Assembly (NCBI RefSeq): GCF_003312425.1
Contig: NZ_QNUX01000005.1
Location: 124,001 to 188,000, forward strand
DNA length: 64,000 bases
DNA from: Flavobacterium psychrolimnae
GTDB taxonomy: Bacteria > Bacteroidota > Bacteroidia > Flavobacteriales > Flavobacteriaceae
Reading direction: 5' to 3'
Below are positions 51,474 through 62,044 of this stretch, piece by piece. The stretch's first letter is position 1, and every line of letters starts with the position of its first letter. Below the pieces are notes generated by a model. The model was not told where the DNA came from, did no database searches, and was given only the letters and a program-made list of their open reading frames with translations. Both the position numbers and the translations under genes were made by a program.

Positions 51474-54455
51474 TTAAAATTTTACGTTAGCACCAATAAT
51501 GAATGAACTCAATGTAGGATAAGCATCTAACTCAATTCCTTGCAGTCCCATTGGATCACCATCATTATTCAATTCTGGAGAATATCCAGTGAATTTTTGA
51601 GATATAAATGGATTTATTGCACTTGCATAAATACGAACTGCAGAAACAGAATTTGTTATTTTAGGTAATGTATATCCTAAAGTAATGTTGTTTACTCTAA
51701 GGAAAGCCCCTGATTCTAAATAGTAATCTGAAGATAACGGAACTGAATTAAACGGTGCCGGATTTCCAGCGGTAGTATTTGTTGGTGTCCAAAAATCCGT
51801 AGCAATACTTGCTTCAATATTTTCGTTACCAAAACGTTGTGCTTTTTTACCGTTATATACTTTGTTTCCGCCCACTCCGTAAGCATCTACTGAAAAATCA
51901 ATGTTTTTGTATTCAAAACCTAAGTTCATACCATAATAATATGTTGGTAATGAAGATCCAAAGAATTTTCTGTCTGTTTCCACTGGATTAGAAGTAATTC
52001 CGCCGTCTTTATCAAAATAAGTAAAATTACCATTTGCATCGTAACCTGCTACCTCAAACAAATAGAAACTTCCTAAAGGTTCTCCTACTTCCAATCGTTT
52101 TGTAAACTGTCCGTTATTAATGGAACCTCCATTTTGTCTAATTGCTAATGGATTATATACTTTTGAAACTTCATTTTTATTATTCGAATAATTGGCACCA
52201 ATCCAATATTTTAAATCATCATTGATGTTATCATCCCAACGCAAAGAAACTTCATATCCAGTATTAGAGATTTCACCGGCATGAGCTGGAGTAGCCCCTG
52301 TACCTACAGTAAGAGGTGGTGTAACATTAAGAATTACATTAGATGTATTTTTATCATACCAATCAAAAGATCCTGATAATTTATTTTCTATTGCTTTAAA
52401 GTCTAAACCAACAGAAGTCTCATCCGTAATTTCCCAACCTAAAGTAGGGTCAATAAATGCACCAATAGTAGTTCCTGAATATAGTGAACCTCCAAAATCA
52501 TATCCTAAACCAGCACCTGAAGAAAAAGTTTGTTGATTAATAGGAACATTTTGATTTCCAAGTCTTCCCCAACCACCACGTAGTTTTAAGAAATTAATTG
52601 TTTCGCTTTCCGCCAAGAAATTTTCCTTAGAAAGTACCCATCCTAAACCAAATGAAGGGAAATTACCCCATTTATTATCGGAACCAAATTGTGAAGAACC
52701 ATCTCTACGAATCGTACCCGTGAAAAGGTATTTTTCCATTAATGTATATTGGAATCGAGCAAAATACCCAATTAAATTCCTTTGATTTCCAATAACGTGT
52801 CGTGTTACAAGATTATTAGATGGAGCGCTAGACTGATTTAAACTCCAATAGTTAGAGTTTTCAGGTACGTTTCTACCTCTTACTTCTAATTCTTCACGGC
52901 TTCCAAATTCTTGAGCTGACATACCTAATGTTACTTCAACATCGTGAATATCGGCAAACTTTTTATTGTACGTCAAGAAATTATCAAAGTTCCAATTAAA
53001 GTAATCACTTCTTCCTGTTACCAATTCATTTATTGGCTCTGAAGCCGAGTAATTAGCTACATCTCTGGAAGGATCTGCGGCCAACCACAATTCACGTGTA
53101 GGTGTGTAAGAAAACCTTTTGAAAGTGTTGTACTCCACTCCAACTCTTGACGTGAATTTCAATTCTTCAAAAATTTTGTATTCCAATCCAATACTTCCCT
53201 GTAACAACAGATTTTTTTGTTCCTCCGTAAAATAGTTTAACTGAGCCACTGGATTACCTACGTTATTAAACAAAGATCCAGTAGTTGATGCTTGTCCATC
53301 AGCACCAATAATTGGCATTCCCCATCTTCCATTGTCATATCGTACTGGTACCAATGGTGATTGTTTGTAAGCCGAAGTAAAAGCAGATAATGGTTTTGGT
53401 GTAGACTTAGAGATTGAACCACTTAAAGTTTGTGTGATTTTTAATTTATCCGAAAGCTTGTAGTCGTTATTATTTCTAAAAGTAAAACGATTAAAATCCA
53501 ATCCGTCTAAAACACCTTTTTCGTCATAATAGTTCAAACTGAATAAATAATTGATTTTGTCAGAAGCGCCAGAAATTGATAAGTTATTAGAAGAATACAT
53601 TCCTAATCTTGTGATTTCATCAAACCAATTCGTATTATAACGTTGATCTGTTGAGAATCTTGTGTTTTGTTCTGCCACATCAGAGTAATAAGCAAAACGG
53701 TTAGAACCAGCCATTTTAACTGTTTTTAGTGGCGTACGAACACCATAAAAACCATCATATTCAACTGTAGTTTTGTCTCCTTTTCCTTTTTTAGTAGTAA
53801 TAATTACAACTCCATTAGCCGCTTGATTACCGTAAATTGCTAATGATGACGCATCTTTTAAGATATCAAATGATGCAATATCATTGGAATTCAAATTATT
53901 AATATTCTTTGTAGGAATACCATCCACAACAAATAATGGCGTTCTGTCAGCACCATATGTACCAATACCTCTAATGATTAATGAAGGAGCGCTTCCAGGC
54001 ACATCAGTCCCTATAACCTGAACACCGGCCGCTTTTCCCTGAATCGCTTGTGTAGCATTCAGTACTTTAGTTTTAGTGATATCCGTTGCGGAAAGTTGCG
54101 AAATTGACCCTGTATTGTCTGATTTTTTTCGAGAACCATAACCAATGATTACCACTTCTTTCAATTCAGTGTCTTTCGATTCATTCAAGGTTACACTCAT
54201 TACATTCGCAGTTGCAGGTATCGACAAAGCATCAAAACCTACCATGCTAATTTTTAATATTTCACCTACTTTGGCATTGATAATAAAATTACCGTCAAAG
54301 TCGGTATCTGCAGAAGTTTTAGAATCATCTGCAATTATCATGGCTCCTGGGATCCCAATTCCACTTTTATCCAGTACTTTTCCCTTAATTACTTGCCCAG
54401 ACATATATGCCGGAAGTAAAATGAGTGCTAAAAAGCTAAAAATAAAATTTCTCAT
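51474..54455 (-). CDS. SusC/RagA TonB-dependent outer-membrane transporter
   Basis: A 993-residue TonB-dependent importer. I start at 54455 (MRNFIFSFLALILLPAYMSG, signal peptide) rather than the upstream in-frame ATG at 54488. A carboxypeptidase-like domain comes first (VIKGKVLDKSGIGIPGAMI), then the TonB-box region, the plug (NATQAIQGKAAGVQV, PLFVVDGIP, VVIITTKKGKG) and a 22-strand barrel ending in a conserved aromatic strand. It imports oligosaccharides bound by SusD. The upstream gap has a palindrome that may serve as operator. Confidence 0.97.
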   Translation of the reverse strand: MRNFIFSFLALILLPAYMSGQVIKGKVLDKSGIGIPGAMIIADDSKTSADTDFDGNFIINAKVGEILKISMVGFDALSIPATANVMSVTLNESKDTELKEVVIIGYGSRKKSDNTGSISQLSATDITKTKVLNATQAIQGKAAGVQVIGTDVPGSAPSLIIRGIGTYGADRTPLFVVDGIPTKNINNLNSNDIASFDILKDASSLAIYGNQAANGVVIITTKKGKGDKTTVEYDGFYGVRTPLKTVKMAGSNRFAYYSDVAEQNTRFSTDQRYNTNWFDEITRLGMYSSNNLSISGASDKINYLFSLNYYDEKGVLDGLDFNRFTFRNNNDYKLSDKLKITQTLSGSISKSTPKPLSAFTSAYKQSPLVPVRYDNGRWGMPIIGADGQASTTGSLFNNVGNPVAQLNYFTEEQKNLLLQGSIGLEYKIFEELKFTSRVGVEYNTFKRFSYTPTRELWLAADPSRDVANYSASEPINELVTGRSDYFNWNFDNFLTYNKKFADIHDVEVTLGMSAQEFGSREELEVRGRNVPENSNYWSLNQSSAPSNNLVTRHVIGNQRNLIGYFARFQYTLMEKYLFTGTIRRDGSSQFGSDNKWGNFPSFGLGWVLSKENFLAESETINFLKLRGGWGRLGNQNVPINQQTFSSGAGLGYDFGGSLYSGTTIGAFIDPTLGWEITDETSVGLDFKAIENKLSGSFDWYDKNTSNVILNVTPPLTVGTGATPAHAGEISNTGYEVSLRWDDNINDDLKYWIGANYSNNKNEVSKVYNPLAIRQNGGSINNGQFTKRLEVGEPLGSFYLFEVAGYDANGNFTYFDKDGGITSNPVETDRKFFGSSLPTYYYGMNLGFEYKNIDFSVDAYGVGGNKVYNGKKAQRFGNENIEASIATDFWTPTNTTAGNPAPFNSVPLSSDYYLESGAFLRVNNITLGYTLPKITNSVSAVRIYASAINPFISQKFTGYSPELNNDGDPMGLQGIELDAYPTLSSFIIGANVKF

Positions 54456-54608
54456 ATAATAATGATTTGTTAAAGTTAGTGGAGCCAAAGTAATTAATTA
54501 CAACGTTATAGTTGCTAAAACAGAAATACTACATGAATACATCAAAACAGTAAAATAAGATTCTAAATCTATGTATTACTACTAATAAGAGTGCTTATGA
54601 GATAGCGC

Positions 54609-54629
54609 ACTACATCTATATGATGTAGT
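54609..54629. promoter_or_regulatory. Palindrome upstream of the PUL operon
   Basis: Perfect arms ACTACATC (54609-54616) and GATGTAGT (54622-54629) around TATAT, 154 bases before the SusC start codon and 69 bases beyond the regulator stop. A symmetric site in this position is a candidate operator for the regulator; there is no T-run to suggest a terminator. Confidence 0.45.
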
Positions 54630-54697
54630 AATGATGTGTTGTAATTCCGTAATAAATACACTGAAATAATAAATTATCTATAAAAAATAAAGTGAAT

Positions 54698-57463
54698 TTA
54701 TACAGTTAATAAAAATTTAGAGAGATTCTCATCCTGAACAAGGTTTAATTTCTTTCTTAATCGATAACGATGTAGTTCCACTCCTCTAAAAGAAATATTC
54801 ATCATGGGTGCAATTTCTTTAGAAGAAAGATTCATTTTTAAGTAAATGCAAAGCTTAATATCCTTCGAAGTAAGGTTGGGGAATTTTTTAGATAAGTTAA
54901 TTATAAATTCATTGTGGATTTGATTCAAATTTGTTTCAAATGTTTCCCACTCATGTTTATTAACGGCGTTGATTTTTATAGCTTTTTTAATTTCACTTTT
55001 CAGTTTATTAAAATCCATATCAGAATCCAGAATACTTTGTATATTTTCAATCATTTCACTTTGTTTCGCTATCGAAAGTGATTTGCCTGCAACCTCAGAG
55101 GATTTGGTTTGAAGTTCCAGCTCCAAAATGTGTTTTTGATACTCCTGAATGTTCAATTCATTTTCAGCTTTCAATTCCATTTCCAGAATTTTCTTTTGAT
55201 GCTTTAATTCTTCATCACGCAATTCCAGTTTCTGAATGTATCGCATTTTATTCCATTTGTAATACAGGTACAATATCACTCCTATTACAATAAAGTACAA
55301 TAAAATCATCCAAGGAGAAAAATACCACGGTTTTGAAACCAAAAATTGGAAACTGGAAACTTTATCGTAGTTCAGTCCATCGTGAAGATAAACGGTAATC
55401 TCATTAGAACCGCTATTCAAGTTATTCAAAATAATCAAACCTTCCTTAACAGGAATAAATTCTTTGAGCCCATTTACTTTATAAAATAAATTAGGCCTGG
55501 TGGCACCAAAAACGCCCGACAGTATATGAATACGAAGTTCCGTATTATAGGGAATTTTCGAGTTGTTTTTGATTAAATTATTATTTACAAAAGCTTCTAC
55601 GTTTATATTTGATGCTTTTTTATTCGCATAATTTAGTTGCAAGGAGATAAAACCATCATCTAGGTTCAACAAATAGTTCTCATTATTCTTAAACACTTTT
55701 AAATTATCATTGATTATTTTTCCCTTATAATATTTCTCTTGAATAATATTGCGGATGAATTTATTCTCGTTTGCATAAATATGATACAAAAGTCCTTCTT
55801 GCAGTATCAAAAAATGATTTTCATCAATAGAAACAATATTTGATGCATTTTTAAAATTATTATTGAACAATTCATTTTGTTCTAATAGATTGGTGATTGA
55901 ATTATAGGTATAAAAAGATTTATTAATTAAAAATAAGACCTCATTTCTAAACTCAAAAATCTTCACCCCAAAATCATTCTTTATTTTACTTAGTTGGGTA
56001 ACGTTTTTGATACTCGTTGTTTCGTATGCATCATTATACAGGATTCGATACAAACCTCTATTATTATCCGCAGCCCATATTTCGTTTTTCCTGTTTTGCG
56101 CAACGTATTTTATAGGCTTCAATATTCCTTTTAAAATTATCTTTTGATTCAAATCATTCGTATCATTATAAATAATTACACCGCTGTACGTAGCTTGCAA
56201 ATACGAATTATTAATACTGCTTTTGGCTAAATTCCAACCTCCGTTTATAATACTTAATTTAGAGAACAATCCATTATCATAAATGAAAGTTCCTTCGTTA
56301 TGACCTATGAGGTATTTGTTATTTATTTTACTGATGTTCCATGCTTGTCCTTGCGTATTAGGAATTAACGAAAGAACCTTATCTTCATATTTAAAAACAC
56401 CATGATTCGAAGCCATTAAATAACCTTTTGAAGTACTCGCAACGGAATAAACGGAACCTAAAATTCCTGAATTATCATAAAAAATAGAAATTGGAGAATT
56501 AACTTCGATATGAGCAATTCCGTTGTCTAAACCCAACCAAAGATCATTTTCTTTGTCCAAGCCAATACTCAAAATAGAATTATTCATCAATACATTATTT
56601 CGATTGATGTTTTTGTAAGTACCTGAATTCAAATCAAAAATGTAAACTCCTTTATTTGCCGTACCTATAATTAATTTATTGTTTTTAATGAATTTAGCAA
56701 CATTGATATTGGCGGCTTTCAGAATAGTATTTAATGGACTCTGCCATTCTTTCAACGCGCCATTTTCTTCGACATAAACCCCATTTTTTTTAGTAAAAAA
56801 ATAGGTTTTATTTTGGTGTTTTTCGATTGCATGAATGACGTTATTCTCTAAAACGGACCATCCCTCAATCTTTTCAAACTTGGAATTCTTCATTTTATAA
56901 ACTCCATTTTCTACCGAAGCCACTAATAACTCCTTACCAACCGGAAAACAGTAAGAAACCAGAAAATCAAACTTGCTTTTCTTAATTATTTTTCCATTAT
57001 ATTGAAAAAGCCCGTTAAAAGACTGGAAATAAATTTTACCGTTAAATTTAAATATCTTCCAAACCTCCTCATTATCACTTTCATCAAAAACCTTAGTGGT
57101 ATCAGAAATAGAAACATAAATCATCTTCCCATTTTTTCGATACCAATAGCCGAATTCTTTGTAAGAACCGGAATAAATCCTGTCACCATCCACCATTATA
57201 GAACGAATTATGGTTTTGTTAGGCAGCGAATATTTTTCCCATTTCACGCCATCATAACGCAATAAATAATAATTATTGGCAAAATACATCGCATTATCAT
57301 TCCCTTGCGCTACATTCCAAATTTGATTATCCCCTTGATAATCAGATTTATTGTAATTCTCTACAAAAGGAAGTAACTCCTGCGCATACAGTTGAAATGA
57401 GATAAGATAGAATAGGATTATTGTTGTAATTCTTGCTTTCAAAATGTGGTGTTTAGTATCCAA
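54698..57463 (-). CDS. Propeller-Y_Y_Y membrane sensor with LuxR-type DNA-binding domain
   Basis: A 921-residue one-piece sensor-regulator. After a signal/anchor (about 10-28) a long periplasmic part holds two-component-regulator propeller repeats (ENDLWLGLDNGIAHI and similar) and a Y_Y_Y domain (about 630-710). One membrane helix (WMILLYFIVIGVILYLYYKW, about residues 720-740) leads to a cytoplasmic coiled coil (about 740-830). The end is a LuxR-type helix-turn-helix (LTSKDIKLCIYLKMNLSSKE, then ISFRGVELHRYRLRKKL). No kinase domains are present. It most likely controls the adjacent PUL. Confidence 0.92.
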   Translation of the reverse strand: MDTKHHILKARITTIILFYLISFQLYAQELLPFVENYNKSDYQGDNQIWNVAQGNDNAMYFANNYYLLRYDGVKWEKYSLPNKTIIRSIMVDGDRIYSGSYKEFGYWYRKNGKMIYVSISDTTKVFDESDNEEVWKIFKFNGKIYFQSFNGLFQYNGKIIKKSKFDFLVSYCFPVGKELLVASVENGVYKMKNSKFEKIEGWSVLENNVIHAIEKHQNKTYFFTKKNGVYVEENGALKEWQSPLNTILKAANINVAKFIKNNKLIIGTANKGVYIFDLNSGTYKNINRNNVLMNNSILSIGLDKENDLWLGLDNGIAHIEVNSPISIFYDNSGILGSVYSVASTSKGYLMASNHGVFKYEDKVLSLIPNTQGQAWNISKINNKYLIGHNEGTFIYDNGLFSKLSIINGGWNLAKSSINNSYLQATYSGVIIYNDTNDLNQKIILKGILKPIKYVAQNRKNEIWAADNNRGLYRILYNDAYETTSIKNVTQLSKIKNDFGVKIFEFRNEVLFLINKSFYTYNSITNLLEQNELFNNNFKNASNIVSIDENHFLILQEGLLYHIYANENKFIRNIIQEKYYKGKIINDNLKVFKNNENYLLNLDDGFISLQLNYANKKASNINVEAFVNNNLIKNNSKIPYNTELRIHILSGVFGATRPNLFYKVNGLKEFIPVKEGLIILNNLNSGSNEITVYLHDGLNYDKVSSFQFLVSKPWYFSPWMILLYFIVIGVILYLYYKWNKMRYIQKLELRDEELKHQKKILEMELKAENELNIQEYQKHILELELQTKSSEVAGKSLSIAKQSEMIENIQSILDSDMDFNKLKSEIKKAIKINAVNKHEWETFETNLNQIHNEFIINLSKKFPNLTSKDIKLCIYLKMNLSSKEIAPMMNISFRGVELHRYRLRKKLNLVQDENLSKFLLTV

Positions 57464-57499
57464 ATATAATTAGATTTATTAAATAAAAAGCATAAAAAA

Positions 57500-57519
57500 A
57501 GCCTCTGAATACAGAAGCT
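57500..57519 (-). terminator. Terminator after ackA
   Basis: Arms AGCCTCTG (57500-57507) and CAGAAGCT (57512-57519), 4-base loop with G-U pairing, then a T-run on the minus strand. It lies 20 bases after the ackA stop and keeps its transcript out of the regulator gene. Confidence 0.8.
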
Positions 57520-57539
57520 CCTTTGGGTTAGCTATTTTC

Positions 57540-58739
57540 TTAATTTGTCAATAATTCAAACACTTGATTGGCAATTTCAATCTCTTCATTGGTAGGAATA
57601 ACTAATATTTTGGTTTTGGATTCCAATGTATTGATTTCCCGAATTTCTTTCGAACGAATTTCATTTTTGGATGCATCCAATTCTATTCCGAAATAATCCA
57701 TATCAGTACACACTAATTTCCGGATATACGAAGAATTTTCTCCGATCCCGGCTGTAAAAATAATGGCATCTAATCCGTTTAAAACAGCCGTATAAGAACC
57801 AATATATTTCTTTATTCGGTACGCATTCATCGCCAAAGCCAATTGACAATCTTCATTTCCGTTCTCCGCATTGGCTTCAATATCCCGTAAATCGCTGTAA
57901 CCGGTAAGCCCTAACATTCCGCTTTGTTTTTGCAACATTGTATTCACGGCTTCAAGCGAATAACCCAGCGTGTTTACCAAATAAAATATGACGGATTGAT
58001 CAACATCTCCGCTTCGGGTTCCCATAATCAAACCGTTCATTGGACCAAAACCCAATGTATGATCAATACTTTTCCCGTCTTTTATAGCAGTCATGCTGCA
58101 ACCATTTCCTAAATGTATAGTAATAATTTTTGATCCTTTATTCTTTGAATTTTGCTCCAAATAATGAATCGCATTTTCCGAAACATATTTATGACTCGTA
58201 CCGTGAAATCCATAAACACGAATCTTATTTTCCGTCAAAAGATAATTTGGAACCGCATATTTATGCGCCACAACCGGAATCGTTTGGTGAAAAGCCGTAT
58301 CAAAAACAGCCACTTGTTGTGCTGAACTAAAAATCTCTTCGGCAACATTTATTCCTTCTAAATTCGCGGGATTATGCAAAGGCGCTAATTCAAATAGCTG
58401 CCTGATTTTGTCTTTAACTTCACTCGTAATAATTACCGTATTCGAAAAAGAACTTCCGCCATGAACCACTCGATGCCCAACAGCATCTATTTCTTCAGTG
58501 CTTGTAATAACCCCGACTTTTTCATCCATCAATAAAGTGGCAATTTTTTCTAAACCTATTTTATGGTTCGCAATAGGCAACATTTCTTCTAATTTAGTCG
58601 TATCCGTCGCGTACGTAAAGTTTGAAGTTTCAAGTCCTATTCTGTCAATCATCCCGGAGCAAATTACTTCATTCGCCGGCATGTTAATCAATTGGTATTT
58701 TATAGAGGAACTTCCTGAGTTTATAATTACTATTTTCAT
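57540..58739 (-). CDS. ackA: Acetate kinase
   Basis: Interconverts acetyl phosphate plus ADP with acetate plus ATP. The N-terminal ASKHA motif NSGSSSIKYQL, the VFDTAFHQT block, the HLGNGCSMTAIKDGKS loop and the C-terminal FTAGIGENSSYIRK are conserved. The length of 399 is normal. It lies 86 bases after pta and is co-transcribed with it, ending at its own terminator. Confidence 0.98.
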   Translation of the reverse strand: MKIVIINSGSSSIKYQLINMPANEVICSGMIDRIGLETSNFTYATDTTKLEEMLPIANHKIGLEKIATLLMDEKVGVITSTEEIDAVGHRVVHGGSSFSNTVIITSEVKDKIRQLFELAPLHNPANLEGINVAEEIFSSAQQVAVFDTAFHQTIPVVAHKYAVPNYLLTENKIRVYGFHGTSHKYVSENAIHYLEQNSKNKGSKIITIHLGNGCSMTAIKDGKSIDHTLGFGPMNGLIMGTRSGDVDQSVIFYLVNTLGYSLEAVNTMLQKQSGMLGLTGYSDLRDIEANAENGNEDCQLALAMNAYRIKKYIGSYTAVLNGLDAIIFTAGIGENSSYIRKLVCTDMDYFGIELDASKNEIRSKEIREINTLESKTKILVIPTNEEIEIANQVFELLTN

Positions 58740-58825
58740 TTAAATTATATTAAAAGATTAAAAAATTGAAGTAGTAAAAGATTAATTTTTAAATCTTTAC
58801 ATATTTCAATCTTTAATTTAAAAAG

Positions 58826-60919
58826 CTACAATCCTTGCGCCTGAATCGCCGTAATCACGACTGTATTTATAATATCATCTACGGTACAACCGCGGCTTAA
58901 ATCATTAACCGGCTTATTCAAACCTTGTAACATCGGACCAATGGCTAAGGCTCCTGTTTCTCTTTGAACCGCTTTATAGGTGTTATTTCCTGTATTTAAA
59001 TCCGGGAAAATTAGAACACTGGCTTGTCCTGCGACTTCTGAATTTGGCATTTTACTTTTTCCAACGGCCATATCAACGGCTGCATCGTATTGAATTGGAC
59101 CTTCGATTTTTAAATCGGGACGTTTTTTTCTCACTATTTCAGTTGCAGTTCGTACTTTATCCACTTCATCTCCTTTTCCTGAAGAACCCGAAGAATAAGA
59201 AAGCATTGCGATTTTTGGTTCAATTCCAAAAGCCAAACTGGAATCCGCAGATGAAATGGCAATTTCTGCCAATTGTTCTGCAGTAGGATTTGGATTAATG
59301 GCGCAATCTCCAAAAACCGAAACCCTGTCTTCTAAACACATGAAAAATATTGAGGAAACCACTGATGAATTGGGTTTTGTTTTAATGAATTGCAACGCCG
59401 GTAAAATGGTATGTTGCGTAGTGTGAGCCGCTCCGGAAACCATTCCGTCAGCGTGGCCTTTATACACCATCATCGTTCCAAAATACGAAACATCTTCCAT
59501 CAAATCTTTCGCCATTCCTAAGGTTACATTTTTAGCTTTTCGCAACTCATAATAGGTGTTTACGTAGTCGTCATAATGCTCGGATTCTATCGGATTAATG
59601 ATTTGTACTTTGGAAAAATCAAAAAACAAGCCTAATTCAGCAACTTTACTTTCTATTTGTTTCTTGTTGCCAATGATAGAAATATCCACCACATCCATTT
59701 CTAATAAACGGGATGCCGCCATAATAATTCTGTCGTCATTCCCTTCCGGCAGGACAATGTGTTTCCTGTGTTGTCTGGCTCTTTTTACCAAATTATATTG
59801 GAACATTTTTGGGGTCATACCCTCCGCTTCAAAAGTAATCAGCTTTTCAGCCAAGTTGTCTAAGTCTACATATTTTTCGAAAGTAGTAATCGAAATTTCA
59901 ATCTTCTGCTTGTTATTTGCATAAATTTTAGATTTAATCGATCCTATTTTATTGGTGATAAAATAAGTCCCTTCTTCAACGGCAATAATTGGAACAATCG
60001 TTGAAAGTCCTTCAATCAATTTCAAAATACTAATCTCCGGCAAGATATTCCCTGTCAAAACAATCCCAGAAATTGTTGGATAATTCACGGATTCATTAGC
60101 CTGTAAGGCTCCTAAAATAATATCGGCTCTGTCTCCGGGAGTAATCACCAGGCTATTCTCTTTCAAATGCAACAAATAATTACACAATTGCATGGCGCCA
60201 ACACTAAAATTCCCGGTTTGGTTGTTTAAGTGTGCCGAGCCAAATAAAACTTTAGCATCCAACTCGTTTACGATTTCCTGTACCGTCGGATTATTCAAAT
60301 TATGGATTAATGGAATCGTGTTCACCATCACGCTCTGAGGCAAACTTTTTCGTAAACCATTAGTCACTATTTCTATATTTTCATGCTGTACTTTATTTGC
60401 AATTACAGCCAAAACCTCCACATCCTTCACCTTGAAAGAATCATAGGCAAGATACAAACTATCCAATAATTCTTCCAGTGTTTTGCCTACTCCGGAACCA
60501 ACAATAATCGTTGGGATTCCAAGGTTTTTAGCAATCAGAACATTCATGTCTAATTCTATCACCGTTCCCTCCCCACTGAAACCAGTTCCTTCGACCAAGA
60601 CAAAATCAAAACGCTCTTCTAATTTCTTATATTTTTCAATAATCAAATCGAGAACCTCCCCTATTTTTCCCTTGTTCTTCTTCTTTATTAATTTACTTTT
60701 TGTAATGGCGTAAGCATCTTCAAATTGAATATCCAAACCAAAGTGACCAATCACGGTTTCAATATGATTGTCAAATCCACCTTCTTCAAAATCTTCGACA
60801 ATGGGCCTAAAATAACCTACTTTGGCCATTTTGCCAATAAGCATACTCATCAATCCCAACGTAATAATCGACTTTCCACTATTTTGCTCGCTTGTTGCAA
60901 TGTATATGGCCTTGTTCAT
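58826..60919 (-). CDS. pta: Phosphate acetyltransferase, long form
   Basis: Makes acetyl phosphate from acetyl-CoA and phosphate. The 697-residue long form has an N-terminal P-loop-like domain (YIATSEQNSGKSIITLGL), a central DRTGG domain (about 215-330, TPGDRADIILGALQA) and the catalytic C-terminal domain (about 370-690, LPEGNDDRIIMAA, YSSGSSGKGDEVDKV). The N-terminal parts regulate the enzyme in other bacteria. It precedes ackA by 86 bases, giving the standard Pta-AckA route to acetate and ATP. Confidence 0.97.
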   Translation of the reverse strand: MNKAIYIATSEQNSGKSIITLGLMSMLIGKMAKVGYFRPIVEDFEEGGFDNHIETVIGHFGLDIQFEDAYAITKSKLIKKKNKGKIGEVLDLIIEKYKKLEERFDFVLVEGTGFSGEGTVIELDMNVLIAKNLGIPTIIVGSGVGKTLEELLDSLYLAYDSFKVKDVEVLAVIANKVQHENIEIVTNGLRKSLPQSVMVNTIPLIHNLNNPTVQEIVNELDAKVLFGSAHLNNQTGNFSVGAMQLCNYLLHLKENSLVITPGDRADIILGALQANESVNYPTISGIVLTGNILPEISILKLIEGLSTIVPIIAVEEGTYFITNKIGSIKSKIYANNKQKIEISITTFEKYVDLDNLAEKLITFEAEGMTPKMFQYNLVKRARQHRKHIVLPEGNDDRIIMAASRLLEMDVVDISIIGNKKQIESKVAELGLFFDFSKVQIINPIESEHYDDYVNTYYELRKAKNVTLGMAKDLMEDVSYFGTMMVYKGHADGMVSGAAHTTQHTILPALQFIKTKPNSSVVSSIFFMCLEDRVSVFGDCAINPNPTAEQLAEIAISSADSSLAFGIEPKIAMLSYSSGSSGKGDEVDKVRTATEIVRKKRPDLKIEGPIQYDAAVDMAVGKSKMPNSEVAGQASVLIFPDLNTGNNTYKAVQRETGALAIGPMLQGLNKPVNDLSRGCTVDDIINTVVITAIQAQGL

Positions 60920-60973
60920 CTTTTTATTTTTAAATTTAATTCCAAATCAATTGAATGAATTCCTTTTTAGTTT

Positions 60974-62044
60974 CTAAAACCAACGGCGTTTTTTAAAATA
61001 AATAATCATTCCAATCACTATCAAAAACATGGCACCAATAACGGTATGATAGCCATAATGTCGCTTGAGTTCCGGCATATATTCAAAATTCATTCCGTAA
61101 ATCCCAACAATAAAAGTAAGCGGAATAAATATCGCCGATACAATCGTCAGCGTTTTCATAATTTCATTCATCTTATGCGTTTGTGCCGAAAAAAAGAAAT
61201 TTGAAGCACTTTCTAAAGAACCCATATCAGAATCAATTTGTTCTAAAAGTTCTAAACTTTTTTGATGCAATCGCGCAAAGAAACTAAAACTATCTGCTTC
61301 CATCGCATTAAATATCGTATCGTCTTTTATGCTTTTAATATCATACAAAGAATCTCGTAATGGAATAATGGAACGTTTTAAGAAATTTAAATTATCACGG
61401 TGTTTCTCAATTTTTTCTAAAATCACGGGATCCACACTTTGCTTCGTAAGATTGATCAATTCCTCTACTTTGTCTTCTTCGTTTTCTAAAGTGATGTAGA
61501 AATTTTCCATAATGGCATCCAAAAGAATATACAGCAAATAATCTGCTTTTTTAATTCTAACGATCCCTGAATGAGTCCGAATACGTTCTCGAATATGAGT
61601 AAAAAAATCACTTCTTTTTTCCTGAAAAGAAATTAAAACCCCATCTTTCAACAAAAAACTAATTTGTTCTACACTAATATTATCCGAATGCTCCGTAGGC
61701 AAGAGTGACTTGATGTTGAAAAATAAAAAATCATGAGACTCTTCCAGTTTAGTTCTTCGGGTGGTATTCAAAATATCGGCCAACATGAAATTATCGATTT
61801 TAAAATAATCACCAATTGATTTTAACCAATCAACATTATTCAAGCCGTGTATATTAATCCAATTTGTTTTCTGTTTGTCAATAAGTTTGTCTAAATCTGA
61901 AACCTTAAAATCCTCATATTCGGTTAGATTCAAATCATCGTAAACAAACAACTGCAGTTCTGAATCCTTGCTTTTGTGAATCCCGGTATATTCTAAATTA
62001 TAGGGTTGCATTTTCCTTCCTTTCTTGTACTTGATTTTTCTCAT
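60974..62044 (-). CDS. corA: CorA-type magnesium/cobalt channel
   Basis: A 356-residue divalent-cation channel. The long N-terminal cytoplasmic domain (WINIHGLNNVDWLKSIGDYF) is followed by the coiled helical funnel and two C-terminal membrane helices. The pore motif YGMN is in IVGIYGMNFEYMPEL, and the last residues (YFKKRRWF) form the basic tail. It imports magnesium through a pentamer. It is 54 bases upstream of pta on the same strand, but a functional link is not obvious. Confidence 0.95.
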   Translation of the reverse strand: MRKIKYKKGRKMQPYNLEYTGIHKSKDSELQLFVYDDLNLTEYEDFKVSDLDKLIDKQKTNWINIHGLNNVDWLKSIGDYFKIDNFMLADILNTTRRTKLEESHDFLFFNIKSLLPTEHSDNISVEQISFLLKDGVLISFQEKRSDFFTHIRERIRTHSGIVRIKKADYLLYILLDAIMENFYITLENEEDKVEELINLTKQSVDPVILEKIEKHRDNLNFLKRSIIPLRDSLYDIKSIKDDTIFNAMEADSFSFFARLHQKSLELLEQIDSDMGSLESASNFFFSAQTHKMNEIMKTLTIVSAIFIPLTFIVGIYGMNFEYMPELKRHYGYHTVIGAMFLIVIGMIIYFKKRRWF

